From positions 1,328,680-1,392,679 of the forward strand of contig NZ_JACIJO010000001.1 in assembly GCF_014206875.1 (NCBI RefSeq): 64,000 nt of DNA, written 5' to 3'. Source of the stretch: Algoriphagus iocasae (GTDB lineage: Bacteria; Bacteroidota; Bacteroidia; Cytophagales; Cyclobacteriaceae). The notes beneath the pieces are model-generated. The model saw only the letters and a program-made list of their open reading frames with translations. It searched no databases and was not told the origin of the DNA. The position numbers and the translations under genes were made by a program. Below, one piece after another: positions 17,562-24,853 of the stretch. Every line of letters begins with the position of its first letter. Positions within the stretch are counted from its first letter, which is position 1.

Positions 17562-18272
17562 TCACTCTGGGTTAATAGCCTCTTTTAATTTCTGTGCCCA
17601 ACTCGCATAAATCTTGCCACTTGGGTGTAGTTGATCTTCTACCAACATTTCTTCCTGTGCACCGATTGCTCGATATTCTTCAGTGATGTCAATATAAGTT
17701 ACACCATATCGATCACATATTTCCTTCTTAGCTGCATTGTAAGCATCGATTTCTTTCGCAACCTGCACTGCATCTTTGTTGTTTTCACTGGCAAAAGGAG
17801 TGATTCCCCAATCCGGAATGGATAGTACATACACATGATCCGGCAAATTTCCTGCGAAACCCATTGCCCGAAGGAGCATTTTTTCAAACTCTATTTCATA
17901 CTCTTCCACATCTCTTCCCCGATACTGATTGTTCACACCGATGGAGAGCGTCACCAAATCATAAGGTTCGTTTTCCAGAGTTTCCTTATTGATTCCTTCT
18001 TCCAGCTCATCTACAGTCCAGCCAGTTTTGGCTATTATTTTTGGCTCTGCCCAAAGGGATTCATTTTGTGCATTGAGTAGATCCACTAATTGATTTGGAT
18101 ATCGGTCAGCTTCAGCCACACCTTCTCCGATCGTATAACTGTCGCCTAAAGCCAGGTAATGTTTGGTTTCTTTTTTACTCATGGTTGGTTGGGGAGCATT
18201 GGGGTCTTTAGTGCCCTGATTGCAGGCAAAAATCCCGAAAATTAGAATGGATAATAGATAGCTTTTCAACAT
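17562..18272 (-). CDS. SGNH/GDSL hydrolase lipoprotein
   Basis: A lipobox (IFACN, Cys17) anchors this 236-residue protein in a membrane. YLALGDSYTIGEG supplies block I with nucleophile Ser45. TLSIGVNNQYRG gives the block III Asn, and DQLHPSGKIYASWA supplies the Asp-x-x-His pair, so the catalytic set is complete. SGNH enzymes are esterases, including deacetylases of polysaccharides and peptidoglycan; the substrate here is not known. It starts five bases after the S66 peptidase stop. Confidence 0.88.
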   Translation of the reverse strand: MLKSYLLSILIFGIFACNQGTKDPNAPQPTMSKKETKHYLALGDSYTIGEGVAEADRYPNQLVDLLNAQNESLWAEPKIIAKTGWTVDELEEGINKETLENEPYDLVTLSIGVNNQYRGRDVEEYEIEFEKMLLRAMGFAGNLPDHVYVLSIPDWGITPFASENNKDAVQVAKEIDAYNAAKKEICDRYGVTYIDITEEYRAIGAQEEMLVEDQLHPSGKIYASWAQKLKEAINPE

Positions 18273-18277
18273 AGTTT

Positions 18278-19321
18278 TTAAGATTCAAATACAGATTCCA
18301 TCAGCTTAAAAGTGCCTGCATCTGCGTCCATTGATACTTTGGCGCCTACAGGTACTATAAACTGCTTGGAAATATGCCCTATCATGGCACCCGAATAAGC
18401 CGGAATACCCAAAGGCAAAATGTAATCATCCAAAACTTGATCCAATGTCAACGAACCGTAGCCACCGCCGGGTTCACAATCTGAGCATTGCCCGAAAATA
18501 AAGCCCTTGATCTGATCCAATGTGCCATTTAATTTCAAAGTGCTCATCATTCGGTCCATACGGTAAGGATCTTCTCCCACATCTTCAATAAATAAAATCG
18601 CGTTTTTGAAATCTGGATAGTAAGGTGAACCTGAAATAGCTGTCAAAACAGTCAGATTTCCGCCAAGGATTTTACCTTCTGCCTTGCCTCCTTTTAATGT
18701 TTGGATCCGATTGGATTTCACAACTAGATCATCGCTTTCCGCATGAACATTTTCATAGGTCATCAGCTCCTGATCAAAGAACAGTTTTTGGAACTGCTCC
18801 ACATTGAAGCTATTCCAGCTGCCGCTTCCCATTGGTCCATGAAAAGTAATCAGCCCGGTCTGAGCCTGTATGGCACAATGGAGTGCTGTAATATCTGAAT
18901 AACCAAGAAGCGGCTTCGGGTTTTTGCTGATTTGCTTGTAGTCGATCAAAGGCAGAATTCTTGCAGCACCCGAACCTCCCCGGATGCTGATAATTCCTTT
19001 TACTTCAGGATCTGCAAACATTTCATTTAAATCACCTGCTCTTTCTGCATCGGTTCCAGCCAAATGTCCCCTACGGTTCATTAGGTTTTTACCCATTTTC
19101 ACCTGGAAACCTAAAGCCTCCAAAGCTTCTTTCGCATAGGTGAATTGCATTCTGTCCGCAGTCGCTGCTGAAGGAGAAATCAATCCTACGGTATCGCCTT
19201 TTTTAAGTGTATTTGGTTTAAGAGTTTTCGCATCGTCTTCCTTTTTGGGAAGTGTAAAGGACATGGCTGCAGCCGAACCTGCCATCAAGCCGATAGATTT
19301 TAAGAAATCGCGTTTTTGCAT
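18278..19321 (-). CDS. S66-family LD-carboxypeptidase-like protein
   Basis: The 347-residue protein begins with MQKRDFLKSIGLMAGSAAA, a Tat-like export signal with Lys-Arg in place of Arg-Arg. The S66 domain shows LKKGDTVGLISPSA, SIRGGSGAARILPLID and the nucleophile motif LLGYSDITALH, followed by GPMGSGSW and the C-terminal MIGHISKQFIVPVGA with the catalytic His. S66 enzymes remove the terminal D-alanine from peptidoglycan tetrapeptides (LdcA) or cleave microcin C7-type conjugates (MccF). It is the first gene of the eight-gene operon, and the envelope genes beside it favour a peptidoglycan role. Confidence 0.88.
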   Translation of the reverse strand: MQKRDFLKSIGLMAGSAAAMSFTLPKKEDDAKTLKPNTLKKGDTVGLISPSAATADRMQFTYAKEALEALGFQVKMGKNLMNRRGHLAGTDAERAGDLNEMFADPEVKGIISIRGGSGAARILPLIDYKQISKNPKPLLGYSDITALHCAIQAQTGLITFHGPMGSGSWNSFNVEQFQKLFFDQELMTYENVHAESDDLVVKSNRIQTLKGGKAEGKILGGNLTVLTAISGSPYYPDFKNAILFIEDVGEDPYRMDRMMSTLKLNGTLDQIKGFIFGQCSDCEPGGGYGSLTLDQVLDDYILPLGIPAYSGAMIGHISKQFIVPVGAKVSMDADAGTFKLMESVFES

Positions 19322-19537
19322 TCGATTGGTTTATTTTCGAAATGTGAAAATAAGGTTTTAACAGCAAAGGACATAAAGGGTTTCTTTTTTAACCGCAGAG
19401 ACGCAGAGATTCAGTGATCAGTCACAGTCGACTGTTGCAATGATGATAACCTTTGAGGTTTATTTTTAGCCTCGAAGGTTTTTTCTTTTAACCGCAATGC
19501 TCGGAAAGGTTTTTTTTAAACCACAAAGTAAACATGA

Positions 19538-19697
19538 AGTCTCACGCAACGGCGCAAAGGCGCAATGGTTTAATGCATCCTTAAAACCAAGTGCCAAAGG
19601 TTGGACCAGTGAAAAAAACCTTTTTATTGCTAATCTCTAAGTTTATTTCAAGCCCAAAGATTAAGTCTTGGCGCCGTTGCGGCTTTGCGTGAGACTT
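19538..19697. repeat. imperfect inverted repeat (about 29-base arms)
   Basis: The left arm AGTCTCACGCAACGGCGCAA (19538 onward) and the reverse complement of the right arm (19668-19697, containing GCGCCGTTGCGGCTTTGCGT) match at both ends, with the middle blocks permuted. About 100 bases lie between the arms. Confidence 0.6.
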
Positions 19698-19781
19698 TTA
19701 GCCTGCTTTTTAGTTAAATAACAAGGTCTGGGCTTTGACTTCGCTCCCAATAACAGAATGATTTAATGGCGCAATATAGGG

Positions 19782-19849
19782 GTCAATCCGAGCGGAGTCG
19801 GAGGGTCCTTCGATTTCGAGACTCTCGTCTCTCAAGTGCTCGGACTGAC
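19782..19849. repeat. REP-like palindrome
   Basis: GTCAATCCGAGC (19782-19793) pairs with GCTCGGACTGAC (19838-19849), one mismatch in 12, around an inner GAGAC...GTCTC stem. It lies directly next to the stop of the membrane protein gene at 19854 and could cap the sigma-factor operon transcript. Confidence 0.65.
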
Positions 19850-19853
19850 AATG

Positions 19854-20456
19854 CTACTTGGATCTTTCTCCTGCTCTTTTTGCTTCCAGCATTCCTTCCA
19901 TCTTTTCGATCATCGGCTTTAATTCCCTGTCGTACTTTTTCAATTTGCGCTTGATCTGCCAATGCATAAAACCGAAAATCGCTGCCGTAAGAATCGTGTG
20001 AATCAGGATCCTGACCCAACTCTCCAAAGGCTCCAAAAGGATGAAATAGGAAATATTCAAAGCGATCACCAGGAGGATGGTATACACATACATATGCTTT
20101 CCGGCGATGATATAGCGAGCTTTTAGTTTTCTGATTTGGGTTTTCAAGTAAAGCTCATTGTCTGAAGTTTCGGAGATATCCAGAGTTTTCACCTTGGAGC
20201 GGATCGATAAAATTAACACGCCAATCATCGCCAAGGCAATCAAAAACAGACTGGTGGTGATTCCGGCGCTTTCCTGCCAAGGCATCACCCAAAACAAAAA
20301 TCCAATCGTCAAGGGAGTGATAATTAGCATGAAAAGTTGTTCTCTTCGCTGTTTTGATTCAGTCTTCCTCAAGCCTTCAATCAGTGTGCTAAGATCCATT
20401 TCCTGCGCTTTTTGGCTTTGCCAAAGTTGCTGTATATCCGAGAAGTTAGTTTCCAT
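19854..20456 (-). CDS. four-helix membrane protein encoded with an ECF sigma factor
   Basis: The 200-residue protein has a soluble N-terminal part (about 1-38, METNFSDIQQLWQSQK...), four hydrophobic segments (about 42-62, 68-88, 122-141, 146-165) and a charged helical C-terminus. No named family is recognised. Its start overlaps the sigma-factor stop by 11 bases, so the two are co-translated. The position immediately after an ECF sigma gene suggests it could be an anti-sigma or signal-sensing protein, but no zinc anti-sigma (ZAS) motif is visible and this remains inference. Confidence 0.7.
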   Translation of the reverse strand: METNFSDIQQLWQSQKAQEMDLSTLIEGLRKTESKQRREQLFMLIITPLTIGFLFWVMPWQESAGITTSLFLIALAMIGVLILSIRSKVKTLDISETSDNELYLKTQIRKLKARYIIAGKHMYVYTILLVIALNISYFILLEPLESWVRILIHTILTAAIFGFMHWQIKRKLKKYDRELKPMIEKMEGMLEAKRAGERSK

Positions 20457-20958
20457 GTGTTTGAGGATTTAATTTTTTACTGAGCGATGTTTTGATTCTA
20501 TTGACTTTGACTGCCACATAGTTTTCTGATATTCCGGAGATTTCCGCAATGGCCCGGTAGGAACTGTTTTCCAAAAGCAACGTGGCGATAATCCGGTCCA
20601 ACTCGGGGAGTTCATTGATGGCCTGATACAGCAATTGAATCTGCTGATCCATTTCAGAATGAGGATAGTCTGAATCGCTCCACTGAAATTCGGCCGGCAT
20701 CTCAGACTTCCTTTCTTCCTGCTTTTTCTCTTTTGTCGAAAAAGTAATCGCCGTGTTATAGGCTATTCGATAGATCCAGGTGCTGATTTGACTTTCTTCT
20801 CTAAAAGCATCCAGATGTCTCCAGATTTTGATCAGGATTTCCTGAAAGAGATCTTTGGCCTGGTCTTCGTCCTTGACAAAACCCTTGCAGAGTCGGTAAA
20901 TCCGATCCTTATGGGAGCTGTAGATTTCTTCGAATACCCTTTCTTTTTGATTCTTCAT
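20446..20958 (-). CDS. ECF-type RNA polymerase sigma factor
   Basis: I place the start at ATG 20958 (MKNQKERVFEEIY), giving 170 residues. A frame open from 21006 adds 16 residues but would run further into the upstream hydrolase gene, whereas 20958 gives a four-base ATGA overlap. The sigma-2 region is about 10-70 (RLCKGFVKDEDQAKDLFQEI, IWRHLDAF) and the sigma-4 helix-turn-helix about 115-165 (LPELDRIIATLLLENSSYRA, ISENYVAVKVNRI). Such factors redirect RNA polymerase to stress or envelope genes. It is sandwiched between an alpha/beta hydrolase and a membrane protein in one transcript. Confidence 0.92.
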   Translation of the reverse strand: MKNQKERVFEEIYSSHKDRIYRLCKGFVKDEDQAKDLFQEILIKIWRHLDAFREESQISTWIYRIAYNTAITFSTKEKKQEERKSEMPAEFQWSDSDYPHSEMDQQIQLLYQAINELPELDRIIATLLLENSSYRAIAEISGISENYVAVKVNRIKTSLSKKLNPQTHGN

Positions 20959-21812
20959 TGGATAAAAGCATGGATTTTTTCCATCATCCATTCTGGATTG
21001 TCCCACATGATAAAGTGGAAAGCAGTAGGAGCCATTTCGATTTGTACATTTTCTGCCAGCTGGTATTGTTGAGCGAAGTTCCCTTTGACAGATTCGGCGG
21101 TTAATCCATAATCTTTACCGGAATACCAAGCTCCCAACACCAGAATTGGAGTTTTTAAAGTACTGAGATTTTTTCGGTAATCAGTGAGCATCAGTTCGTA
21201 CATGGCCTGAGAAAAAGTACTTCGATCACTTGCCAAAGACCAAGAAACCAAAGTAGGAATTCGATCTTGGGTGTTTGTCATCATGGGCATTCCTGCATTT
21301 TGCTGCTTTTCAAAATCCTCCTCCGAAAGTGCCTCGATCATCTGCTTCATTTGGGCGGCCATAGGTTTCATGCTTTCCACGGTGGCAGCCGGATTCATGG
21401 CGGCGGAATAGAAAGGGTAGGAGTCCACGATGACGGCCTGTTTGACCTGATCTGGCAGTTCATTGGCCAACTGAAGAGAAAGAAAACCTCCCAGACTATG
21501 CCCGATCAAAATGACTTCCTGGTCGAGAGAATGGATATATTCGGTGATTTGGGTTTTCACCTGAGGGAGAAATCCCTCGCTAAGGTCCATGGATGGCTGA
21601 CCAGCAAAACCCGGTAGGGTAAGGACATGGCATTCATAATTCTGCGAAAGCTGCTCCGCTGTTTCTTTCCAAACATCCCCGTCTGAGGCAAGACCTGGGA
21701 TCAAAATAATTGCTGGTCCAGAACCTGTGACCTGAACGTCAAAAGAGGTTTGGGAAAAAGACAGGGAACATGTCCCGAAAATAAGGAGGTAAAGTAGAAA
21801 GGATTTTTTCAT
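20955..21812 (-). CDS. exported alpha/beta hydrolase
   Basis: A signal peptide (about 1-20, CSLSFSQ) precedes an alpha/beta hydrolase fold of standard length (285 residues). IILIPGLASDGDVW forms the oxyanion-hole region, ILIGHSLGGF the nucleophile elbow with Ser106, and the late APTAFHFIMWD the catalytic His. It resembles small esterases or lactonases of the family; substrate unknown. It is the first gene of the sigma-factor operon and its stop overlaps the sigma start by ATGA. Confidence 0.87.
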   Translation of the reverse strand: MKKSFLLYLLIFGTCSLSFSQTSFDVQVTGSGPAIILIPGLASDGDVWKETAEQLSQNYECHVLTLPGFAGQPSMDLSEGFLPQVKTQITEYIHSLDQEVILIGHSLGGFLSLQLANELPDQVKQAVIVDSYPFYSAAMNPAATVESMKPMAAQMKQMIEALSEEDFEKQQNAGMPMMTNTQDRIPTLVSWSLASDRSTFSQAMYELMLTDYRKNLSTLKTPILVLGAWYSGKDYGLTAESVKGNFAQQYQLAENVQIEMAPTAFHFIMWDNPEWMMEKIHAFIQ

Positions 21813-21917
21813 GGTGTTGATTTTTATCCTTTAGACTGGAGACTTTCTGATTCCTTACAGGTGGGAGTGATTTTTTTTGAAAATTTTAGGAAAAAATGAG
21901 AACGTAAAATTTAACTG

Positions 21918-22072
21918 GAACCAGCTGTTCGGGATTTGTAATCCCGAAGCTTTATCACAGGATTTTCAATCCGTTTTTCTCGTTTTCCTTCTATTTGTTC
22001 TCGTTGTCCTGCTTCTCCAGAAGCTGGACTATCCATCGTTCATCTTCCTCTTGCTGGCAAAAAGATCCGGCT
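21918..22072. repeat. 155-bp direct repeat, copy 1
   Basis: It is nearly identical over its full length to 22153-22307. It opens with GAACCAGCTG and a perfect nine-base hairpin TTCGGGATT / AATCCCGAA at 21928-21948, and ends in AAAAGATCCGGCT. The lack of a conserved reading frame or transposase suggests a REP-associated non-coding element. Confidence 0.8.
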
Positions 22073-22120
22073 CCGAATGACGATCCCGGGCCAGCGCTGA
22101 TCAAATATCAATCCATTAAA

Positions 22121-22140
22121 CCCAGGCTTGAAAGCCTGGG
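22121..22140. repeat. REP-like hairpin
   Basis: CCCAGGCT-TGAA-AGCCTGGG is a perfect eight-base stem followed by CTATT. It shares stem style and trailing CTATT with the elements at 26976-27062. Confidence 0.7.
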
Positions 22141-22152
22141 CTATTAAGCTTT

Positions 22153-22307
22153 GAACCAGCTGTTCGGGATTTGTAATCCCGAATCTTTATCAAAGGATTT
22201 TCAATCCGTTTTTCTCTTTTTCCTACTATTTGTTCTCGTTGTCCTGCTTCTCCAGAAGCTGGACTATCCATCGTTCATCTCCCTCTTGCTGGCAAAAAGA
22301 TCCGGCT
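22153..22307. repeat. 155-bp direct repeat, copy 2
   Basis: Second copy of the element at 21918-22072, again opening with GAACCAGCTG and the TTCGGGATT / AATCCCGAA hairpin (22163-22183). A handful of substitutions separate the copies, so the duplication is recent or maintained by conversion. Confidence 0.8.
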
Positions 22308-22379
22308 ATCAACTTCCGAAATCCGACAACTATAAATTAAAAATAGGGGGAGGAACCATTTCAATGGTTTCACATCCTA

Positions 22380-22736
22380 TCAAGAATTACATTTTGAATT
22401 TTTTGATTTCCAGATTATCTGACGGTCTTCTAGGTTCAAAATAATTTGATCTCCTTCTACAATTTCTCCCTGACAGTCATAAAAAACAGGTGATTCAGAA
22501 AGGCAAAGTGCGCAGCATAACTGAGCGAAAAATATTGTCTGACCTTGATAAGTTGCCATATTCACAGTGGTTTCATCTGAAAAGTCTCCTGCTTTAATTT
22601 CCTCAACCTTCTCATTAAGCCAAGGTAAGTTCTCAATGGGGTCTGCTATTCCGCAGGCCATAATGGGATCTTCGGTTTCCTTACATGAAACCAAAGCCAA
22701 AACCAAAAGTAAGAGGGGAAATAGAGTCTTTTTCAT
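22380..22736 (-). CDS. small Cys-rich lipoprotein of unknown function
   Basis: I place the start at ATG 22736 (MKKTLFPLLLLVLALVSCKE), which gives a perfect lipoprotein signal with Cys18. The longer open frame from 22901 would bury this signal. The mature part of about 100 residues contains PWLNEKVEEI, GQTIFFAQLCCALCLSES and VFYDCQGEIVEGD, a pattern seen in small Bacteroidota lipoproteins of the DUF6970 kind (tentative). Five cysteines in the mature part could form disulfides. No partner gene is obvious; repeats lie just beyond its end. Confidence 0.7.
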   Translation of the reverse strand: MKKTLFPLLLLVLALVSCKETEDPIMACGIADPIENLPWLNEKVEEIKAGDFSDETTVNMATYQGQTIFFAQLCCALCLSESPVFYDCQGEIVEGDQIILNLEDRQIIWKSKNSKCNS

Positions 22737-22857
22737 AATTATAAGCTTGTAATTGATTATTAGTTGATAATAGTACGAGGAATTTAGTGGAAGTGCAACG
22801 GAGGTCTTGGAAAATCTGCTTTTAGTTTTCGGGGTAAATGATATCTTTAGGGAATAG

Positions 22858-23007
22858 TTTTTTTTAAAAGATATGTTGGCATTAAGCAGGAATGAAATCA
22901 AGTATAGAGTGTTGAGGTTTACTAAGGAATTTGAAGTAGAAAATCGGGTAAGAGTTAAAAATTTATTGGAAGGAGGAAGAAGAAATGATGGATTTAAGTT
23001 TGGCTGA
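22858..23007 (+). pseudogene. possible C-terminal remnant of a DUF559-type endonuclease-like gene
   Basis: This short frame reads FLKDMLALSRNEIKYRVLRF and then TKEFEVENRVRVKNLLEGG before running out of frame into the next gene. The segment (I-K)YRVLRFT-(E) followed by E-N---V--LLE resembles the last strand and helix of DUF559 (very-short-patch-repair-like) proteins. Nothing of the domain core is present, so this could be chance. The call is inference from one motif. Confidence 0.25.
22970..22976 (+). promoter_or_regulatory. strong Shine-Dalgarno site
   Basis: AAGGAGG lies eight bases before ATG 22985. Full-strength sites are uncommon in Bacteroidota, and I noticed no other comparable one in the window. 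It supports the 22985 start. Confidence 0.5.
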
Positions 23008-23506
23008 ATGGCTAGGGGTAGGTGGATTTTTTTTATCTATAATTTCAATTGGTTTAACTTTTTATTTTGAAAATAGAAGAACTAAAGGCAAAATAAAGGT
23101 TATTATAAAATCCCTTAAAAAAAGAACGGCCAAAGAAAACTGTGTAGTGGTGTTTCAAGTTGAAATAGTTAATTCTAGTCTTGAAAAAAGATATATTAAA
23201 TCAATATATCAACATAACTCAAGAGGTAGATTTGGTCTGTATTTTATTAAAAATGAAAAAAACAAAAATCAGATTAAAAGATGGTATCAAAAAGAAGAGT
23301 TTTCAAAACCAATAGCCCTTGAACGTGGTGAATTGACTCTTTTGAAATATGAATTATTTTATAAATCTGAATGGTCAGGGAGCAAGGTATATTTCAAATT
23401 TTTAGTATTAGATTCTTTAGGTAAAAAATATAAAAGTTCTGGAATCTACTTCATTCCTAATCAACTTCCTGAAGCTCCTTTAAACCCTGGAGTTATGTAC
23501 TTATAG
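22985..23506 (+). CDS. unrecognised single-span membrane protein (173 aa)
   Basis: No family is recognised. Residues about 8-28 (WLGVGGFFLSIISIGLTFYF) form one membrane span, followed by a basic stretch (ENRRTKGKIKVIIKSLKKR) and a soluble beta-rich domain to residue 173 with conserved-looking WYQKEEFSKPIALERGE. The basic side after the helix predicts a cytoplasmic soluble domain. The AT-rich, Lys-rich composition and the strong Shine-Dalgarno site differ from the neighbours, and it sits among repeats and possible gene remnants, which suggests horizontal acquisition. ATG 22985 and 22988 are both possible starts. Confidence 0.6.
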   Translation: MMDLSLAEWLGVGGFFLSIISIGLTFYFENRRTKGKIKVIIKSLKKRTAKENCVVVFQVEIVNSSLEKRYIKSIYQHNSRGRFGLYFIKNEKNKNQIKRWYQKEEFSKPIALERGELTLLKYELFYKSEWSGSKVYFKFLVLDSLGKKYKSSGIYFIPNQLPEAPLNPGVMYL

Positions 23507-23541
23507 AATTTTATAATGGGAGTTTTAGCGAACAATAATAA

Positions 23542-23721
23542 AAAGCCCTCGCGCTCCAATCTAAAATCAACCGATTCGTTTCTGAAATCTACGCTTTGGT
23601 GTATGATTTATATGTAGTTTCTGAGGAGGAGGTTAGGATAATTGAAAAAGGTAAAAATTGCTATGGGAATAAATTTGAAAAATATTATTTGGACAAGAGA
23701 TCCTCAAGAGGCAATGGATAA
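23542..23721 (+). pseudogene. possible C-terminal tail of a restriction/modification methylase
   Basis: A short frame directly after a stop reads KALALQSKINRFVSEIYALV then YDLYVVSEEEVRIIEKG and ends at 23719-23721. The pattern 'I-(D/N)-V--LY-L(T/S)EEE--I-E' is characteristic of the extreme C-terminus of Eco57I/type IIG and related DNA methylases. No methylase core is present upstream, so if real it is only a remnant. The following gene begins inside it in another frame. Confidence 0.35.
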
Positions 23722-24400
23722 TCCATATGAATGGGATGCTCAAATGAAATTTGTAAAAGAAGCAAATGAATTTTTACGAAAAATCCGAAAGCACATAATA
23801 GAAAATAAGTCCTTTACAAAAGATGATTTATCAAAAGAAAAAGCAATTTGGATGCTTTCTTTGGTTGCACTTGATTCTGCAATAGAAATCACAATCTCTT
23901 TAAAGAGAAATCAAATCCATGTTATCTACCATTTACTAAGATCTATCCAGGAGGCTTTAGATTTGGCTACTTTTTTTTCATTTGGAGACGAAAAAGCTTC
24001 TGATAGTTTAAACAACTGGTATAGCGGAAAAATAGTTTCTCACGGAGAATACAGGGCTTATCTAAAAGAAATGGGAAATAAAGAAAAGTCAGATCATTTA
24101 AATGAAATTTATAAAACATTATCAAAATTCAATCATAATGCATATCCTACTCTTTTATATAGCTATTTCTTAGCCCCAAATGGATTTATTCACCACTATG
24201 GAAGGTACGAATCTGATTCTTCAAAACCGGTAAATACAATAGCGATGCTACATGCAATTGCAGCTAAAGTTATATTAGAATTATCCTTTCAACTTCCTAT
24301 TCTTAAAGTTCTTGATGCCTCAGTTTTACTAGATTTTATCGGTGACCAAAAAAGAAAAAGAGCTGTAAAAAGAAAATACCAAATAAAGAAAAATCATTGA
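23663..24400 (+). CDS. unrecognised helical protein (245 aa)
   Basis: I take ATG 23663 (MGINLKNIIW) as the start; a TTG at 23642 would add seven residues. The protein has no signal peptide and appears entirely helical, with VALDSAIEITISLKRNQIHV, a segment YHLLRSIQEALDLATFF and SKFNHNAYPTLLYSYF. The layout vaguely resembles small all-alpha HEPN-like or DUF5677-like proteins, but no RX4-6H catalytic motif is visible, so no function is assigned. It is AT-rich and basic at the C-terminus (KRKRAVKRKYQIKKNH). It follows the 173-residue gene in the accessory stretch. Confidence 0.6.
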   Translation: MGINLKNIIWTRDPQEAMDNPYEWDAQMKFVKEANEFLRKIRKHIIENKSFTKDDLSKEKAIWMLSLVALDSAIEITISLKRNQIHVIYHLLRSIQEALDLATFFSFGDEKASDSLNNWYSGKIVSHGEYRAYLKEMGNKEKSDHLNEIYKTLSKFNHNAYPTLLYSYFLAPNGFIHHYGRYESDSSKPVNTIAMLHAIAAKVILELSFQLPILKVLDASVLLDFIGDQKRKRAVKRKYQIKKNH

Positions 24401-24560
24401 GAATTCTCTCTCGATTAAAAAATAATGGCTAGGCATAGATTACATTTACTCTTTTTTATTTTTTAGAAATTCCAATTCGAAGTTTACAATGCTTTTCGGC
24501 CTTTGCGCCTCCCGATAGCCACCGGGATCGGAAGCCTTTGTGATCTTTGCGGTTTAAAAG

Positions 24561-24853
24561 AAGAAAACCTTCGAGGTTAGAAAAAAACTCGAAGGTTAAT
24601 GGTAACACCTTTTCTTACTGGTCGTGCCTTTGGCACTCTGAGCTATTAGAAGATCTTTTCACCCAGCATTGCGCTGCGCTGATGCTGGGTTGATACAGTT
24701 CGCACCTTTGGTGCTTAGCATTAAGGATGGGTTGAATCGTTGCGCCTTTGCGCCTTCGCGGGAGGCTTTGTGGGCTTTGCGGTTAAAAACATATAGTGAT
24801 TCATATAACGGGATTGCTTCGCCTCGTTCCTCGTCTCGCAATGACGGTTAAAA
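24561..24853. repeat. 293-bp tandem repeat, unit A
   Basis: It starts AAGAAAACCTTCGAGG and ends CAATGACGGTTAAAA. It includes an inverted ACCTTCGAGGTT ... CTCGAAGGTTAA pair, CAGCATTGCGCTGCGCTGAT/GCTG, GCGCCTTTGCGCCTTCGC, and a terminal CGTCATTGCGAG-type motif that is widespread as a non-coding repeat in Bacteroidota. Confidence 0.85.

Larger units (their letters stand above)
19322..19853. repeat. non-coding repeat-rich region, inverted relative of the 24.5-25.1 kb repeats
   Basis: No gene is seen in these 532 bases. About 19447-19487 (ACCTTTGAGGTT ... CCTCGAAGGTT) is the reverse complement of the block that starts each 293-bp unit at 24561 and 24854. Fragments such as ACCGCAGAGACGCAGAG near 19392 echo the GCCTTCGCGGGAGGC / TTTGCGGTTAAA parts of those units. 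A long imperfect inverted repeat spans 19538-19697 and a shorter palindrome 19782-19849. Confidence 0.65.
21813..22379. other. non-coding region with a duplicated element and REP-like hairpins
   Basis: No gene is supported in these 567 bases. They hold two 155-bp direct repeats (21918-22072 and 22153-22307) and a REP-like hairpin between them at 22121-22140. Short frames running through the repeats differ between copies only by the repeat mutations and look like chance. Confidence 0.65.

Noticed and set aside
20959-21006. Upstream start of the ECF sigma factor
   Set aside because: It would overlap the hydrolase by about 50 bases and adds residues outside the sigma-2 region; ATG 20958 forms a standard ATGA overlap.
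21877-22444. Hydrophobic peptides (FLLFVLVVLLLQ) encoded by the 155-bp elements
   Set aside because: The frames run on into unrelated flanks, have no plausible start context and are carried by a REP-like repeat; I judge them non-coding.
22737-22901. Longer N-terminus for the small lipoprotein
   Set aside because: The upstream 55 codons are AT-rich and would bury the perfect lipoprotein signal that begins at ATG 22736.
23642-23662. TTG start for the 245-residue helical protein
   Set aside because: The preceding GAGGAGG is explained by Glu codons of the possible methylase tail, and ATG 23663 is available.
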